Positions 12,332-24,404 of a DNA stretch of 64,000 bases are shown here, one piece after another. The position numbers were made by a program, and so were the translations under genes. The notes below the pieces were generated by a model. The model saw nothing but the letters and a program-made list of their open reading frames with translations. It did no database searches and was not told the origin of the DNA. This DNA comes from Tetradesmus obliquus (Eukaryota > Chlorophyta > Chlorophyceae > Sphaeropleales > Scenedesmaceae): NCBI GenBank assembly GCA_030272155.1, contig CP126191.1:3184501-3248500 (forward strand), written 5' to 3'. Position 1 is the first letter of the stretch, and each line of letters begins with the position of its first letter.

Positions 12332-12951
12332 CTACATAAACAATTAAGTGCAAATATACCATTTTGATGTGCGACGGCAGCATGCAACCCTATTCTCTGA
12401 AGGCGCTAGACGGGTGTGGCTCACCAGTGCGTTCATGGCCTGTGCTGCTTCTCCTGGTACTGATTGATCTCTTAGAGTAAGAATTCAAAACGCTCACGAC
12501 CGAGGTATGTACGCATCTGTACACTGACGTTATGGGGCGGGCGGAAATATCGTGTGGCACTTGTGTGGCTTACCGGTTGGTGTCGGGAACAGTGTGAGGT
12601 TTCACAGGTAGCGTCGCATGCACCCATACCACAGCGTGCTTAATCTGAGTGCCGACGAATCACGAGCAATTGAGCAAGGGGTGCACATCCGGCCAGCACA
12701 CTTTCACTGTCAGTGATGCTGGTCAACTTCAGTCAACAGACACTGTCTGGCAGGGTGTCAGGTAGACACCGACCCCGCCTGCACAGCGCCTGTGACAGAC
12801 AAGCCATATTGGGAAAGCAGTCTATTGTCTCCACCCTTGCACCCACTTTCGTGCAATCCATTCAGCCAGCGTCAACCAACAGATACACAATTGCAAACCT
12901 CGCATCACAATTTGTGTGTTACAAGACATCCCACTGTCCAAGGTAGCCGCA
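12332..12951. other. Intergenic: hydrolase promoter region and short 3' UTR of the G-patch gene
   Basis: No exon seen in 620 bases. The part next to 12331 should contain the hydrolase promoter. The G-patch stop at 12952 is followed within 30 bases on its strand by TGTAA at 12923-12919, so its 3' UTR may be very short. Confidence 0.5.
12919..12923 (-). terminator. Candidate TGTAA poly(A) signal of the G-patch gene
   Basis: TTACA on + lies 29 bases beyond the minus-strand stop codon at 12952. Confidence 0.45.
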
Positions 12952-13864
12952 TCACTCAGCACCAAGGCCTAACTGCCGATCACGCCGCACTGCCTGCAGC
13001 GGCTCCGGCCTGCCCTGCCGCGCCCTGCCCAGCCCCTCACCCTCCCGCCAGCCCCAACCAGCCAACAGCCTCGAGCCAATGCCCCGTGTATGAGCCTCAA
13101 AGCCAGCAAAGCTGCCATGCACATTGCCGACGGCTGCATCTGCTGCTGCTGCCGCCGCAGCCTGGCCCTGGCCGTCTGCTGCTGCTGCTGCCGAGCGCGA
13201 CTCGCGCCGCTGGTTGCGCAGCTGCTGCTTCTTGGCCTTCTTCACTTGCTGAGCTGTCATGCCCAATGTAACGACCAGGCCAGGCGAGCCATCGTCTCCA
13301 GAGTCAGCATCATCATCGGCAGCAGCAGTCACAACCGATATGCCCATCGGAGACATAGCTGCTGTTGCTGCTCCTATGGCAGGGCCCAAGGCTGTGTTTG
13401 GCGCTGTTAGGCGCTTCTCTAACTGCTGCTGACGCTGCTGCCGGCGCTGCTGCCGCTTCGCTGCTGCTGGGTTTGGTGCTGCCCTCAAAGCTGCAAACTT
13501 GTCCTCAAGCACCTGCAGCTGTTGACTACCCTGCCTGCTGCTGCCAGCCCCTGCTGCTGCATCCCCTGCTGCTTCTGCTCTAGCTTCTGCTGTGCTGATA
13601 TCACCAGACTGCTGCTGCATACCCTCCTCCTGCTGTTGTACAAAGCCGAGGCCTGCACTAAAGCCTAGCCCAAAGTGCAAAGGTGCCCTATCGTACAAAG
13701 GAGCAGACGAACCTGCCCCTGCTGCTGCTGCTCCTGCTACTGTACAACCAGCCTCGGCAGCTGGCACTGCTGCTGCTGCTGCTGGCGCTGCCTCTTGCAC
13801 CAAACCCAGGCCAGCACCAGCTGTAGGCCAGCAGCGGCCCCGGTCTTCAAACCAAGCCGGCTCA

Positions 13865-13899
<35 letters not shown>

Positions 13900-14082
13900 A
13901 GACTGGCCTGAAGCTGCTGCTGCTGCTGCTGCTGGTGTCTGCTCGTCATCCAGCAGCAACGACTGCAAGAACTCACCCATCTCAGAGGCTGCTGCTGCTG
14001 CGCGTGCACTGCTGCCGGCAGCAGCATGATCAGCAGCAGCAGCTTCCGCCCGTGGCCCACTGCCTGCGCCTTCTTCTTGTGC

Positions 14083-14176
<94 letters not shown>

Positions 14177-16932
14177 GCTGCCGCTGCCGCTGCCTCCATG
14201 TCGCCGGGCCCGGCTAGTTCATCTGCTGCTGCTGCTGCCGCTGCTGCTGACGGCAAAATGGACACATGCTGCTGCACCTCATTGTTATCAGTGCGTGTGC
14301 TGCTGTGGTTGGGGTCGAGGGTGCCAGCAGACACAAAGGCCACTGGCTGCTGGAAAGCTGACTCAGCAGCCGCGGCAGCAGCAGCAGCTCCCCTGCTGCC
14401 TTGCCGCTGCGGGGTCCTGTCAACAGCAGAAGAAGTGATACGCCAGCAGCACAAGGAAGGTGAGCAATGGACACGACGGCAACTCAAGAAACCACCAGTA
14501 ACGAAAGAAGCAGAGGGAATGCACAGGCTAAACACGGGCCCAAGCCCAGCTGAGCAGGCAGCACAAACAGCTAGCTTTGCAGGCCCATACCAATGACATG
14601 AGGCACATGACAGCTGTGACAGCTGCATCACCCCGTAGCGCAGTGCAGCACAACACGCGGACAGCTCGCCCGCGCATCCTCAGCCTACCTGCGCTGCCTG
14701 CTGCTGCCACCCTGCTGCCCTGCAGAACCAGCTGTTGCTGCTGCTGGCCGCTCGCCAGGCCCAGCTGCAATGGCAGCAGCAGTGATCTCCCGCGTGAGCT
14801 CAGCAGTCAACAGCACCTGCAGCTGTGCTGCTGCATCTGCTGCTGGCTTGCCTGTGTCGGGTGTAGAGGCAAGCAGCAGCGCAGTCCTGCCACTGCTGCT
14901 GCCGCCTTGCGCTGAGGCACGCACACCGTACAGTGTCGCCACGCAGCGTACGAATGCCTGGGGAACATGAGTCGTTGGGTGGGGTTGCAGCGGGCGGGCG
15001 GGTGGGAGGTCAGTGAAGCAGCGCCAGCAACAGTGTATCAGTGACAGAATCACGACAACACGCGTTGAGTAGCTCGGCATACAGGTGGATTGCCCGTCCT
15101 TCTCGCTGACGTAGCAACTAAGCTGTTTGCTGCACACCATAAACGCGCTAGTGCAATGCTTGCATGCTGTCTCTCTCGCACGTGTGCAAACAAGACACAA
15201 CAAAAGCATCTCTAACTTGAAAACAGCTGCTGGTGCCGCACCACCACCCACCTGCTTGTGCTTGCCGCAGGGAGGCAGCACCTCCATGTCGCCTCCCCCA
15301 AGCGCAAACCTCTCCACAGCCGCCAGCAGCGCCAGCGCGCCCTGCCCCTGCTGCCCGTGCCTCTCGCAGCGCTTGGCAGCAATCTTCTCCTTCCGCAGCC
15401 GCTTCTTCTCGCCTGGCAGCAGCTGACCATGCCGCGCACCTTTTGCGAGCGACTTCTGCTGCTGCCGGCACTGCTGGCGCTGCACAGCGTCGACGTCAGC
15501 CGCTGCGAGCGCAGCCGCGTACGCTGCCTTGGCAGCCGCAGCTGTCACCTCGCATTCAAATGCAGGCGAGTCTGCAGGGAGATCTGCGGGTAGCATCCCT
15601 GCAGCGCCTGTCCTGCCGCTGCTGCTGCGAGAGGGTGCCTGTCGGCCTTGCTGCTGCCGCCTGCGCCTGCTGCTGCCTGCGCCAGTGCCTGCATCCCCTG
15701 CACGTGCCTGCACAGGGAAACGCTGCTGCAATGTGAGGCTCTCCCATACTGCCATGGGCCTGCCCTGTGCATCTACAACCACTGCTGTAGACGCATCCAA
15801 GCTTGACAAGTCCAGCTGCTCGGGTGCGTCCTCATCGCTGCTGCTGCCACTGTCAGAGTAGTCACTACTGCTGCTGCTGCTGGCATCGCTGTCGAAGCTG
15901 TTGTTGCTGTCTCGCCGCATGTCACTGCCCAGGGCTCCTTCAAGAGCCTCATCCAGGCTCACAGCAGCAAAGCGGGCTGCAGCAGCGCCAGCAAAGCCCA
16001 GCCCAGGCCTGCTGCCCAGCTCTTCCCAGTCTTCACTGCCGCTGCTGTCCACATCAGCAGCGGCAGCATGCCTTCTGCTGCCCTGCTGAGTTGCTGCTGG
16101 CGCTGCTGCTGCTGCTGCTCCGTCTGGCTCCAAAGCCTCGCCGCTGTCATCATCATGCTGCAGCGGCATATGAGTACGTGAAGCTGATATAAGCTGGACC
16201 AACAGCAGCGCAGTGAAAGATGATCATGCTTCCTGAAGTGCGGACGAAGCTGCTGTGTGTCAGGCAAGGTTTTGCCACACATACGATGAAGGTGCTCAGC
16301 TGATGGCGTTGAAGATAGCAATAGTTGCTGCTGCTGCTGCTGGTGGGCAAGCAGCTGCTGGTGATGGGCTTGCAGCCAGCCTGAAGGCTGTTCAATGGTG
16401 CCGGCGGTCCAAGGCCACCCTACCTGCTTGACATTGTCTAAGTAATCACGCAGCTCATCGTCCAAAGAGTCTTCAGAAGCAAACAGCCGCTCTAGCTCTT
16501 CCTGTTGCAGCTGTTGAGGGTGGTTGCGCATGCCTGCAGCCCTGCTGCTGCTGACAGGTGCAGCTGCTGGCGCCCTGCTGGGCTTCCTGCCAAGATGCTC
16601 AGCAGCTCGTGATCGTGCGGGTGCACGTACTACAATACCACCGATATGCAGGCCACCGGGCTCATCATCATCGCTGCTGCTGGCTTCCAGCTCCTGCAGA
16701 GTTCGGCAGAGGCATGTTGTCAGCATCGGAACAAGCATCCAAAGTGGTCGGTCTCGATCATGTGCTGCTCGAATACTGTGGATTTACACTCTCTCTGCTC
16801 GTGTATTGCGTTGCAGTGGTTGTTGGTGATGCTTACTTGTCGCAGGAGCACACTAGCTGCTGCCTCAACACCCACCTCAGCCAAGGAGTTCCCCTGTACG
16901 AAAGCCAACTGTTTCTGCTTCCTACGTCCCAT
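12952..16932 (-). CDS. R3H/G-patch domain protein (SQS1-like RNA-helicase cofactor)
   Basis: Five minus-strand exons (16932-16837, 16693-16424, 16157-15252, 14957-14689, 14416-12952) give 1001 residues in one frame. The start MGRRKQKQLAF resembles plant G-patch homologues. An R3H-like segment begins near residue 425 (AFVRCVATLYGVRASAQGG). The C-terminus has a G-patch (about 957-990) with GIGSRLLAGWGWREGEGLG and ends RRDRQLGLGAE. The order R3H then C-terminal G-patch is that of yeast Sqs1 and a plant family; G-patch proteins activate DEAH helicases in splicing or ribosome assembly. Low-complexity inserts are extreme: about 38 alanines from a CTG tract, 11 glutamines and a Ser/Asp region. The start could instead be at 17016, but the shorter start fits the family better. 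Confidence 0.85.
13867..13899. repeat. (CTG)11 in coding sequence, encoding polyglutamine
   Basis: Eleven CTG units on +, read as CAG (Gln) on the minus strand inside the G-patch gene. Confidence 0.95.
14084..14175. repeat. (CTG)~30 in coding sequence, encoding polyalanine
   Basis: About 92 bases of uninterrupted CTG on +, followed by GCC/GCT-mixed units. Read on the minus strand as GCA codons, it forms an alanine run of about 38 with its flanks. It is the longest pure triplet tract in the window and lies in the last exon of the G-patch gene. Confidence 0.95.
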
Positions 16933-17472
16933 GATACCAGCTTTAGATCGGACTGGTGCCACAGACCAAATATGCAAGCTGCTGCAGCTGTGGAAACGCA
17001 CTGGGTGACTGATCACCCCATGAATAGCTGCGGTGACAACTTGCTGCTATAGTTCAGAACATGCGCCAGCTAATAAGTGTGGTCTGCCATCACTAGGTGC
17101 TTGGTGCTCAGCATACAGCCTCTGAGGAGCTGACAACTGCTGATTTTGGGTGCACCGACAAACCCTAGTGTCACACCAAGCCCAGGGTTTGATGCCACAA
17201 GTAACATGTGCCCTGGGCTGATGCCAAGGCACTTTTCTGCATCCCAGATCCTGTTCTCACGTCAGTGTCCCAATGCCTACTACATCACTGAGAGCTTGTG
17301 GCGTAACATACATGCCTGCTGCGGCTCCCTGTGCTGTGCTGCAGCCAGATGGCTGTGTTGTCTCTGCAGTGCTTCAAAACCAGGCCACGCTGGACCATAA
17401 AGTACATAGATCTCCAAATTGGATCAACCACTGCTTCTGCTTTAGCTGCTGCTGCTGCTGCTGCTGGCCAGT
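16933..17472. other. Intergenic between two minus-strand genes
   Basis: 540 bases with the 3' UTR of the small gene at 17473-18158 and the promoter of the G-patch gene. No coding exon supported. In-frame sequence upstream of 16932 (to 17016) could extend the G-patch protein but looks unlike coding sequence. Confidence 0.45.
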
Positions 17473-18158
17473 TCATTGCTGCTCCTTGGCTTTGCTGCAG
17501 CGCAGCTTGCCGCCTGCCAGCGTGTCCTGCAAGGCCCTGTCCAGGCCAGTGGGCTGCCCCGCAGTGCCAATCTTCTCGTTGGTGTAGCGGCTGACCTTGT
17601 TGGTCTTGCGCAGCGTCGCTATGGTGATGTCTGCGTCGCTGCGCAGGTAGAAGTTGCGGGCATGCACCTGCAGGCGGTGGCAGGCAACCCACATGTGTGA
17701 GCTTGCAGGAGCTCATCATGATGCTGGGTGGGTGCTGAGCAGCAACCAAGGAGCACGACTACTCGTAGTACTCTGCAGAGCCTGCAGGTGTACGGAACAA
17801 GCCAGTATCCTGTATTATATAGCCTGTGAGGAGGTGCGTCCATATCTGCACATACCTGTTCCTGCCGTATCACTGGTGTGACAATTTCGGCATGGCCACA
17901 GCTCAAGCGCAGAGGCGTGCCGGTGATAGGGTCACGCACGATGCCGTGCTGCTGGCTGTTGGCGGCTGTCAATGTGCTGCCGCTGATGGGGCTCTGTACA
18001 TTCAAAAGGTCCCTCTGCAGCTCAACCTCCCCCATGGTTTTGCCATAGAAAGCGCTGCGCAAGCCGCTGGCACTGCTGCCTGCTGTCACACCCTTGAACG
18101 TGTCCGCGCCAAGCTGTAGCGTGTGCCGCAGACTGCCGGCACCTTGCTGCTGCGGCAT
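17473..18158 (-). CDS. Unrecognised 165-residue protein
   Basis: Two minus-strand exons, 18158-17856 and 17667-17473, join at phase 0 to 165 residues. The splice sites are clean (CAG|GTATGT and CTGCAG|GTG), and unlike most genes here the protein has almost no homopolymer runs, which argues that it is real and constrained. Readable segments are SLRHTLQLGADTFKGV, FYGKTMGEVELQRDLL, DPITGTPLRLSCG, VHARNFYLRSDADITIATL and KVSRYTNEKIGTAGQPTG. I do not recognise a family. There is no signal peptide, membrane segment or catalytic motif that I can see. Regular short motifs with conserved-looking Tyr, Gly and Pro resemble small structural proteins such as microtubule inner proteins, but that is only an impression. 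An in-frame Met a few residues upstream is a possible alternative start. It is divergent from the FNBP4-like gene. Confidence 0.7.
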
Positions 18159-18703
18159 TTCACTTGTGCTGCAGTTGAGAATCATTGCAACAAAGCAAGT
18201 AGTCCAAAATAAGTAATGCTTACAAGTATTAGCCCAAAAAAAGCACTGCTGAGGTGACAGGGGACCCTGGATGCAGAACTTGACCATCCAGTTACAGCTC
18301 ATGTACAGCTGCAACTGCTGCTACTGTTTTTTCACGAGACAAAACTACGCCTCTAAACGCAAAAGACAGCACAAACCTGATGCAGATAACGACCAAAGAG
18401 TGCCACCACTCCAATGCACGGGGGTCACTGCATTTTGTAGCGTGCTCTGCCTGGACCCCTTGACGAGTTGGACAATACAACGTAAGCGACTTGATTCGGT
18501 TTTCAAAACAAAAAAGGTGCTTTCTCGTCAGTAGAGAGGTGCTCTTAAACGGGCTTGAAAACTGTCAGTGTGTCATGACATCGTTATGCAGCTGAGCATT
18601 CTGACGGAGCAGCATGACCCAATTCATTGCTAGAGTTGCCTTCCCGGTTCTCTATGTTTTGGCTTTGTAGGACACTGTGCGCCGATCGCGCCAGAGTTGC
18701 TGG
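18159..18703. promoter_or_regulatory. Bidirectional promoter region
   Basis: 545 bases between the divergent starts at 18158 (-) and 18704 (+). It must carry both promoters and 5' UTRs. No clear TATA box was recognised. Confidence 0.55.
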
Positions 18704-21700
18704 ATGGGCACCGAGCATTCTGCCAGTGCTGGTCTGTCACCTTCATTAAAGCTCTCAAAGCCGTTGTCTGAGCTGACAGGTGGGTACTGCACCGTGGCTT
18801 ATCGGTGGGGCTGCCCTCGGTCCGCAGAGCACCAAGCAGAGCAGTACACTGACACCACCTCCTTCCTGCCTGCCATGCAGCTGATGAGGTGCGTGCAGCA
18901 GCCTCTGCTGCCCTCAAGGCATTGCCTGCAGGCAGATCTACAGTATTCTTCGTAGAAACATCTGAAGAGTCAGGGGCTGCAGATGAAGGTGAGCATGTGG
19001 GGCCAGGGGGGCTCAGCAGCAGGCAGCAAGCGCTGCCGTCCAACATGCATGCACCCCAGTGGCTGCTCTCTGTGTTGCTGCTTGCCCATACCCTACATGT
19101 GGTGCTGCTGTTGTTGTGCCTCAGGGCCAGATACGCCCGGCGACAGTCCAGTCAGCAAGGCAACAGCAGCAAGCAGGCGTGACTCGCCACCACCCTCCCA
19201 CACCACTGCTGCCAACCCCCTGGCTGGCCTGCTAGGAGGTTACAGGTAAGCACGGTGGCGCTCCTGCTTCATTAAGATGGCGCTGCACTGCTACCGCCAG
19301 CTGCCTTGGCTGGTCGAGCATCCCAGATCAGCATCACATCATCAAATGTTGCAGGAGAGCATTGTATTGGTTGAAAGGGAGGAATCAGCAGATATTCCAA
19401 CCGACACTCACCCGGCGAATCTGTTGCTGCATGCTTCTGCTACACTTCACTTTTGCCGCATGCAGCGATGATGATGCCTCAGGCGGTGGTGAGGACAGCC
19501 CGCGTGTCCGTCCCCAACAACGGGAAGAGCCAGCACAGCAGCAGGACGAGCAGCAGGACCTGCAGCAGCAGGAGCAGCAGCCGGAGCAGCAGCAGCCGCA
19601 ACCAGCCAAGGGCGATCACATGGATGCAGAGGTGAGGGCAGACATGCTGCCAAGGGTGCTAGCAAGGTTTGGAGCATGCAAGCGTCTGCGTGCTTGCATT
19701 CAGGGTGCAGCTGTACACCCTGCAGCAGTGGCAGGCTTGTGTGCATGCTTGCTTTACACATGCCGTTGCTTGTGCGATACTTGCAGACGGTGAACTGATG
19801 CAACCAGTGCAGTCAAGCTATGCGTGCTCGGTAGCCAAGCAAATTGTGCAGTATTTGGGCAGCCACCCTGATTGCTGCATTGTTGTGTGCTTGTACCTGC
19901 GCCTGCCTCGCTGCTGTGTATGCGCAGCTAGCCAGTTTCCTGCAAGAGCTGGAGAGCAGCGGCCTGCTGGCAGATGCTGACGCTGACATGGCAGATGCTA
20001 CACAGCCAGCAGATGCAGCAGCACCCCAGCAGGACAGCATTGCTGCTGCCGGCGAGGATGCCGCCGCTGCAGGTGATGACGCAGCAGCTGTAGAGCCGGC
20101 AGAGGCCCAGGCGCAGGCAGCAGGCACAGCAGACGCGGCAGCGGCAGAGGCAGAAGCAGCAGGCGCAGCCGCAGGCCAGGCAGAGCAGCGCACACTGGGG
20201 CAGCTTGCAGGAGCTCCAGAGTGGTGGAAGGTACTGGATACAGGCAGTGGCAAGCACTACTACTGGAACACTGACAGCAATGAGGTGCTGTGGGAGCCTC
20301 CTGCAGGCATTGATGGCGAGGAGCTGCTGCCAATGGATGCTGCTGCAGCAGATGCCGCTGCTGCCAGCACTGCTGGGGATGCTGATGCTGCTGAAGGTGA
20401 CGCGGCCATTGCTGCTGAACAAGCAGCAGCAGATGATGATGATGCGGCAGCAGAGCGTGTAGTAGCAGAGCTGGATGCAGTTGCAGATGGCATAACATTG
20501 GCTGAGGCGGCTGAAGAAGGTGAAGCACCAGCTACAGAGCAGGATGCTGCTGCTGAGCTTGGTGAGACCCCAGCAGTGGCTGCAGCAGCAGCAGAGGCAG
20601 CAACAGAGGTTGCCGAGCAGCAAAAGCAGCAGCAACAGCCAAGTACGCCCAAGTCGGACGTGCAAGCCGTCTTCAACACACTGCTGGCTGAGCTGCAGGT
20701 GTCACCAGCCGCACAGCAGCTGCAGCAGCAGCTGCCTGAGGCAGTCAAGCTGTCGCTGCAGCTGCAGCTGCTGCAGCAGCAATGGCAAGCGTTTGTGGTG
20801 CAGCAGCAGGCAGCTGTAGATAGTGGCCTGCCTGGCTTCACTTGGGCCAGCTACGAGCAGCATGTGATGCAGCAGCTGCAGCAGGCAGCGCAGCGGCTGC
20901 AGCCAGCTGTGCTGCAGTTGAAGCAGTTAGGACAGCAGCAGTTAGGACAGCAGCCGGCAGGATTAGATACTGCTGCTGGGGGAGATAGCCTGCAGGTTGA
21001 AGGCAAGCAGCAGCAGGAAGCAGGTAGCAGTGTAGACAGGGCAGCGGCAGCTGCGGCAGGTTCTCCTGCTGCTGGTGCTGCTGCCGACAATCCCAGCAGT
21101 GCAGAGGGAGCTGCAGCAGCAGCACCCCCAGCAGCAGATGAAGAGGAAGAGGGAGAGGTGGCTGCGTCGGACGAAGGAGAAGACATGGACGTAGATGGCG
21201 CCTCCCCAGCAGCAGCTGCAGCCAAACTGCAAGCGCCCAAAGCAGCCACAACCAAGGCAGCAAAAGCAGCAGCAGCCGCAGCAGCCACGCAAAGCGAGGA
21301 CTATGCTGCTGGAGCTACATATGCCAGCACAGCACACATGCCGCAGTGGGCACAGCCTAGCTACCATTATGACTTTCATGCACACCCTGGTTATGGCTAT
21401 GACATGCATGCCTACCACCAGTATGCTGGTTACGATGCTGCAGCTGCAGCAGAGTACGCGCACCATTATGGCGGCTACGGAGCCCCCGGCTACGGCATGC
21501 ATGCAGCTTATGATGCACATGCAGCAGGCTACAGCGCACATGCAGCAGCAGTTGAGGACGCAGCAGCAGCAGCAGCGCACTTGCCGCCGCTGCCTGCAGA
21601 CGCCCCGCCACCACTGCCAGATGAGCCGCCTCCACCTGGGGATGCTGAGCCGCAGCAGCAGCAGCAGCATACAGCAGCTAGCAGCAGTGCCACAGGCAGC

Positions 21701-23419
21701 GCAGCGGCAGTGCAGCAGAAGCGCAAGCAGGTAGTTGCTCAAGCCGCAGTGCGCTACCCTGGTGCAGCTGACATTGAGGTCCCTCCAGACTCGGCAGCCG
21801 CTGCAGAGGCATCGCCCGTAGCAGCCGGCAGTGCAGCAGCAGCGGCAGACACGCGCAAGCGGCCTCGCGACAGCAAGGCAGGCAGTGCAGCAGCAGCAGC
21901 AGCAGCAGGCGGAGGTCCTGCCAAGGCCCCCAAGGCTGGCAAGATCCCCAAGATGTCTGCGCTGCTGAACAAGTGGGCCAATGTGCGGCAGCAGCAGGAG
22001 GAGGAAGAGGCAGAGCGGCAGCGCCGCGCTGAGGCAGCGGCAGCAGCAGCGGCAGCAGCAGCAGACCCTGAGGTGCAGGAGGCGCGCCACCAGGCTCAAC
22101 TGGAGGCATGGCGGCAGAAGCAGCTGCAGAGCGGCGCAGCAGAGGATAATGCCAACTTCACGCCTGTTGCTGGTGACTGGAGAGCACGGCTGGGGCTGGA
22201 TGGTGGAGGGGCAGACGGCAGCGCAGCAGCAGCAGCAGCAGCTGGGGACGAGCCGGATGTGCAGGCTGCTACAGCAGCAGCGGCCGAAAAAGCCGCTCGG
22301 AAAGCTGCTCGCAAGGCTGCAAAAGCGGCAAAGGCAGCAGCAGCTGCTGCTGGTGCTAGTGCTCGTGAGGCCGCTGCTGCTGCTGCTGCTGCTTGGCCCA
22401 CCAACTCCAAAACCAAGCCAGACCTCAAGGCGATATCTGTGGGGCTTCCAGCTGGCTGGGAGGCTATGTGGGACAAGGTGAGCTGCCACAGCTGCTGCAG
22501 CTGCTGCTGCTGCTGGCATTTACCAGCTGCTGGCAACTCACCCGGACTGCTAGTAGTGGTACGCAGCAGTACAACTCCGAAGCAATGCAGAGATGGAACG
22601 CAGAGGTCTGTGCATGCGACCATCCATTAATTGTTGATCCTGGAACCGGCGGCAAACCAGCAACAGCACAAATAGCCTGTTGGTCTCAGGTTTTATGCCT
22701 GAAGACGTCGTGCCGAGGCATGTGCCTGACTGGCTGTCCCCTGCCAACTGCTTGTGTGCAGGCAAGTGGCGACATCTACTATGGCAACCCCACAACAAAG
22801 GTGTGTCAAGTTGCCTGCCGCCATTGCTGGCCAAGCTGGTCACTGAGGCGGAGGTGCTGGTGCTGCTGCTTCACTCTGTATTGCCAGCACACTCCTTGTG
22901 TTTGCATGCTCTGCCACAGTATGTATCTGGCCACAAGCTTCAAGCTGTGCATGATGCTGACCACCAGGCTTTTTGTGTGGGGAAAGAGCCATAGCAGAGA
23001 GGTTAGGTAGGTGCAGCTTGTGTGCCCTTGCACGCTTGTCCCGGCCCAGGCTTGCAGGAGACAGGCTGCCTGTCAGCAGTGTGCGGGTGGCACAAGCAAC
23101 TGCCCGCAGCCATGGAGCTGGTGCACCAGGTAAGTATGCAGCAGGTGAGAGGTGGCCGACACTGGATGCGCTTTGTTGTGTAAGGCAAGTTCTCCACAGA
23201 TGCATTGCGCAGTGAACACAGGTGCATGCCCAACTGCATGCTGCCAGCCCAGCCAACTCGTCACCCGCTACCAGGCATACTATGGCGTCAGGCTGCAACA
23301 CATGTTGTCCTGTACAGCCCCCATTTCCACTATGATTGACGATCAGTGCGTGATCTTGTGTCTTGCTTCGTCTTTCTTGCACTCTGCAGGAGGTGAGCTG
23401 GGATAGGCCAACACAATGA
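18704..23419 (+). CDS. FNBP4-like protein with two WW domains
   Basis: Seven exons (18704-18779, 18881-18988, 19125-19245, 19466-19631, 19928-22477, 22762-22800, 23390-23419) give 1029 residues. Near the N-terminus NPLAGLLGGY is followed by LASFLQELESSG, as in formin-binding protein 4. WW1 lies at about 254-283 (PEWWKVLDTGSGKHYYWNT...LWEPP). A Tyr/His/Gly-rich segment, a Pro stretch and the FNBP4 C-terminal block follow: IPKMSALLNKWANVRQQ, then LEAWRQKQLQSG and NANFTPVAGDWRARLG. WW2 (LPAGWEAMWDK, ASGDIYYGNPTTK, EVSWDRPTQ) closes the protein, split across three exons, the last two coding 13 and 9 residues. WW domains bind proline-rich partners. In animals FNBP4 binds formins and is linked to splicing factors. 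The large central exon is full of Ala and Gln runs. Confidence 0.85.
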
Positions 23420-24404
23420 TGCTGCACTGGACACGCCTACCTGGCAAGAATTCAGGACTGGCATCACCAGCGCACCAACAGCCATGCCTTCTGGAGGGGG
23501 AGAGGCTAGACAGGTCCTGAGTGATGTGTGATTGCTGTAGCGGAGCGGATTCCTTGCGGGGATTGTCGTGGAGACAGGATGGGTGTGGGTTTTGTCAGCA
23601 GGGTTTGAGTGACGGAGAGGGAACTTGCCGAGTGACATAAGGGTCGTTTCTTGGCGCGCTGCATAATCGTGTGGTGTGCGATCTGTGGCTTCGTGCTGGA
23701 AGGGTGAATTGATTCGAAAGAAACGGGTGCACCACAACAGCAAGTCCCCACGTCTCCTGGCACCATAGTAGCGCCATTTCCACCTTACTTTACCGATCTA
23801 GTAAGTCACTGACAGCTGAAGCGCGTTCAAGGGCGAAAAGTTCAGAGCTTGGAATTTTAGTTGCAAGTTCAGGCTCTCGCGGCAAGGACTTGTGGAGCGC
23901 AACAGGTAATTAGACGATCGCATGCGCAATCCGGAATTGTTTTACCTGGACTAGGCCATTGTCGAGCACGTGGATGGGCCCAGCATTTGCCGCTCTGAAG
24001 ACACACACTTGTTCGCTGAACGCACGCCCTGTTGCATTGGTTGGCGATATAATGCTCTTTACGTGTGAGAGAGCAGTGCTGCCGATCCACAGTAAAGCAA
24101 TGCGCTCACAAGCTGATAAGGACAGGCCCATGCGTCAGCGACGAAGCTTCATATGCTGCAGTCGCCCTTGTTTTCACTTCTTTTACTTGCATCGGGGTCT
24201 CATATCACAGCACGGCATGTCCACGCACCTAGGTTGGGCTTGCAGAACTGTGGGAAGTGTGAGCAAGTGCCCAGGCACGGCTTCTTACCTCCTGAGCGCC
24301 CGATCTTCTTGCAATTGAATGCAGGAGGTTTCGGCTGCAATGCAAGTTGGGTTGGCCACGTCAAGCCCTGGCACATTTCCCTGTGACAGTCTTGGTTAAG
24401 CAGA
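23420..24404. other. Intergenic between two + strand genes
   Basis: 985 bases containing the 3' UTR of the FNBP4-like gene and the promoter of the next gene. No TGTAA and no coding exon were found. The middle part (about 23.75-24.1 kb) is less G/T-rich than UTRs here, as expected for a promoter. Confidence 0.45.

Noticed and set aside
20963-22519. Long antisense open frame (about 518 codons) across the FNBP4-like exon
   Set aside because: It is the complement of CAG/GCA-rich coding sequence, where stops are rare in all frames, and it reads as Cys/Leu/Ser-rich noise. The sense strand has WW and FNBP4 motifs.
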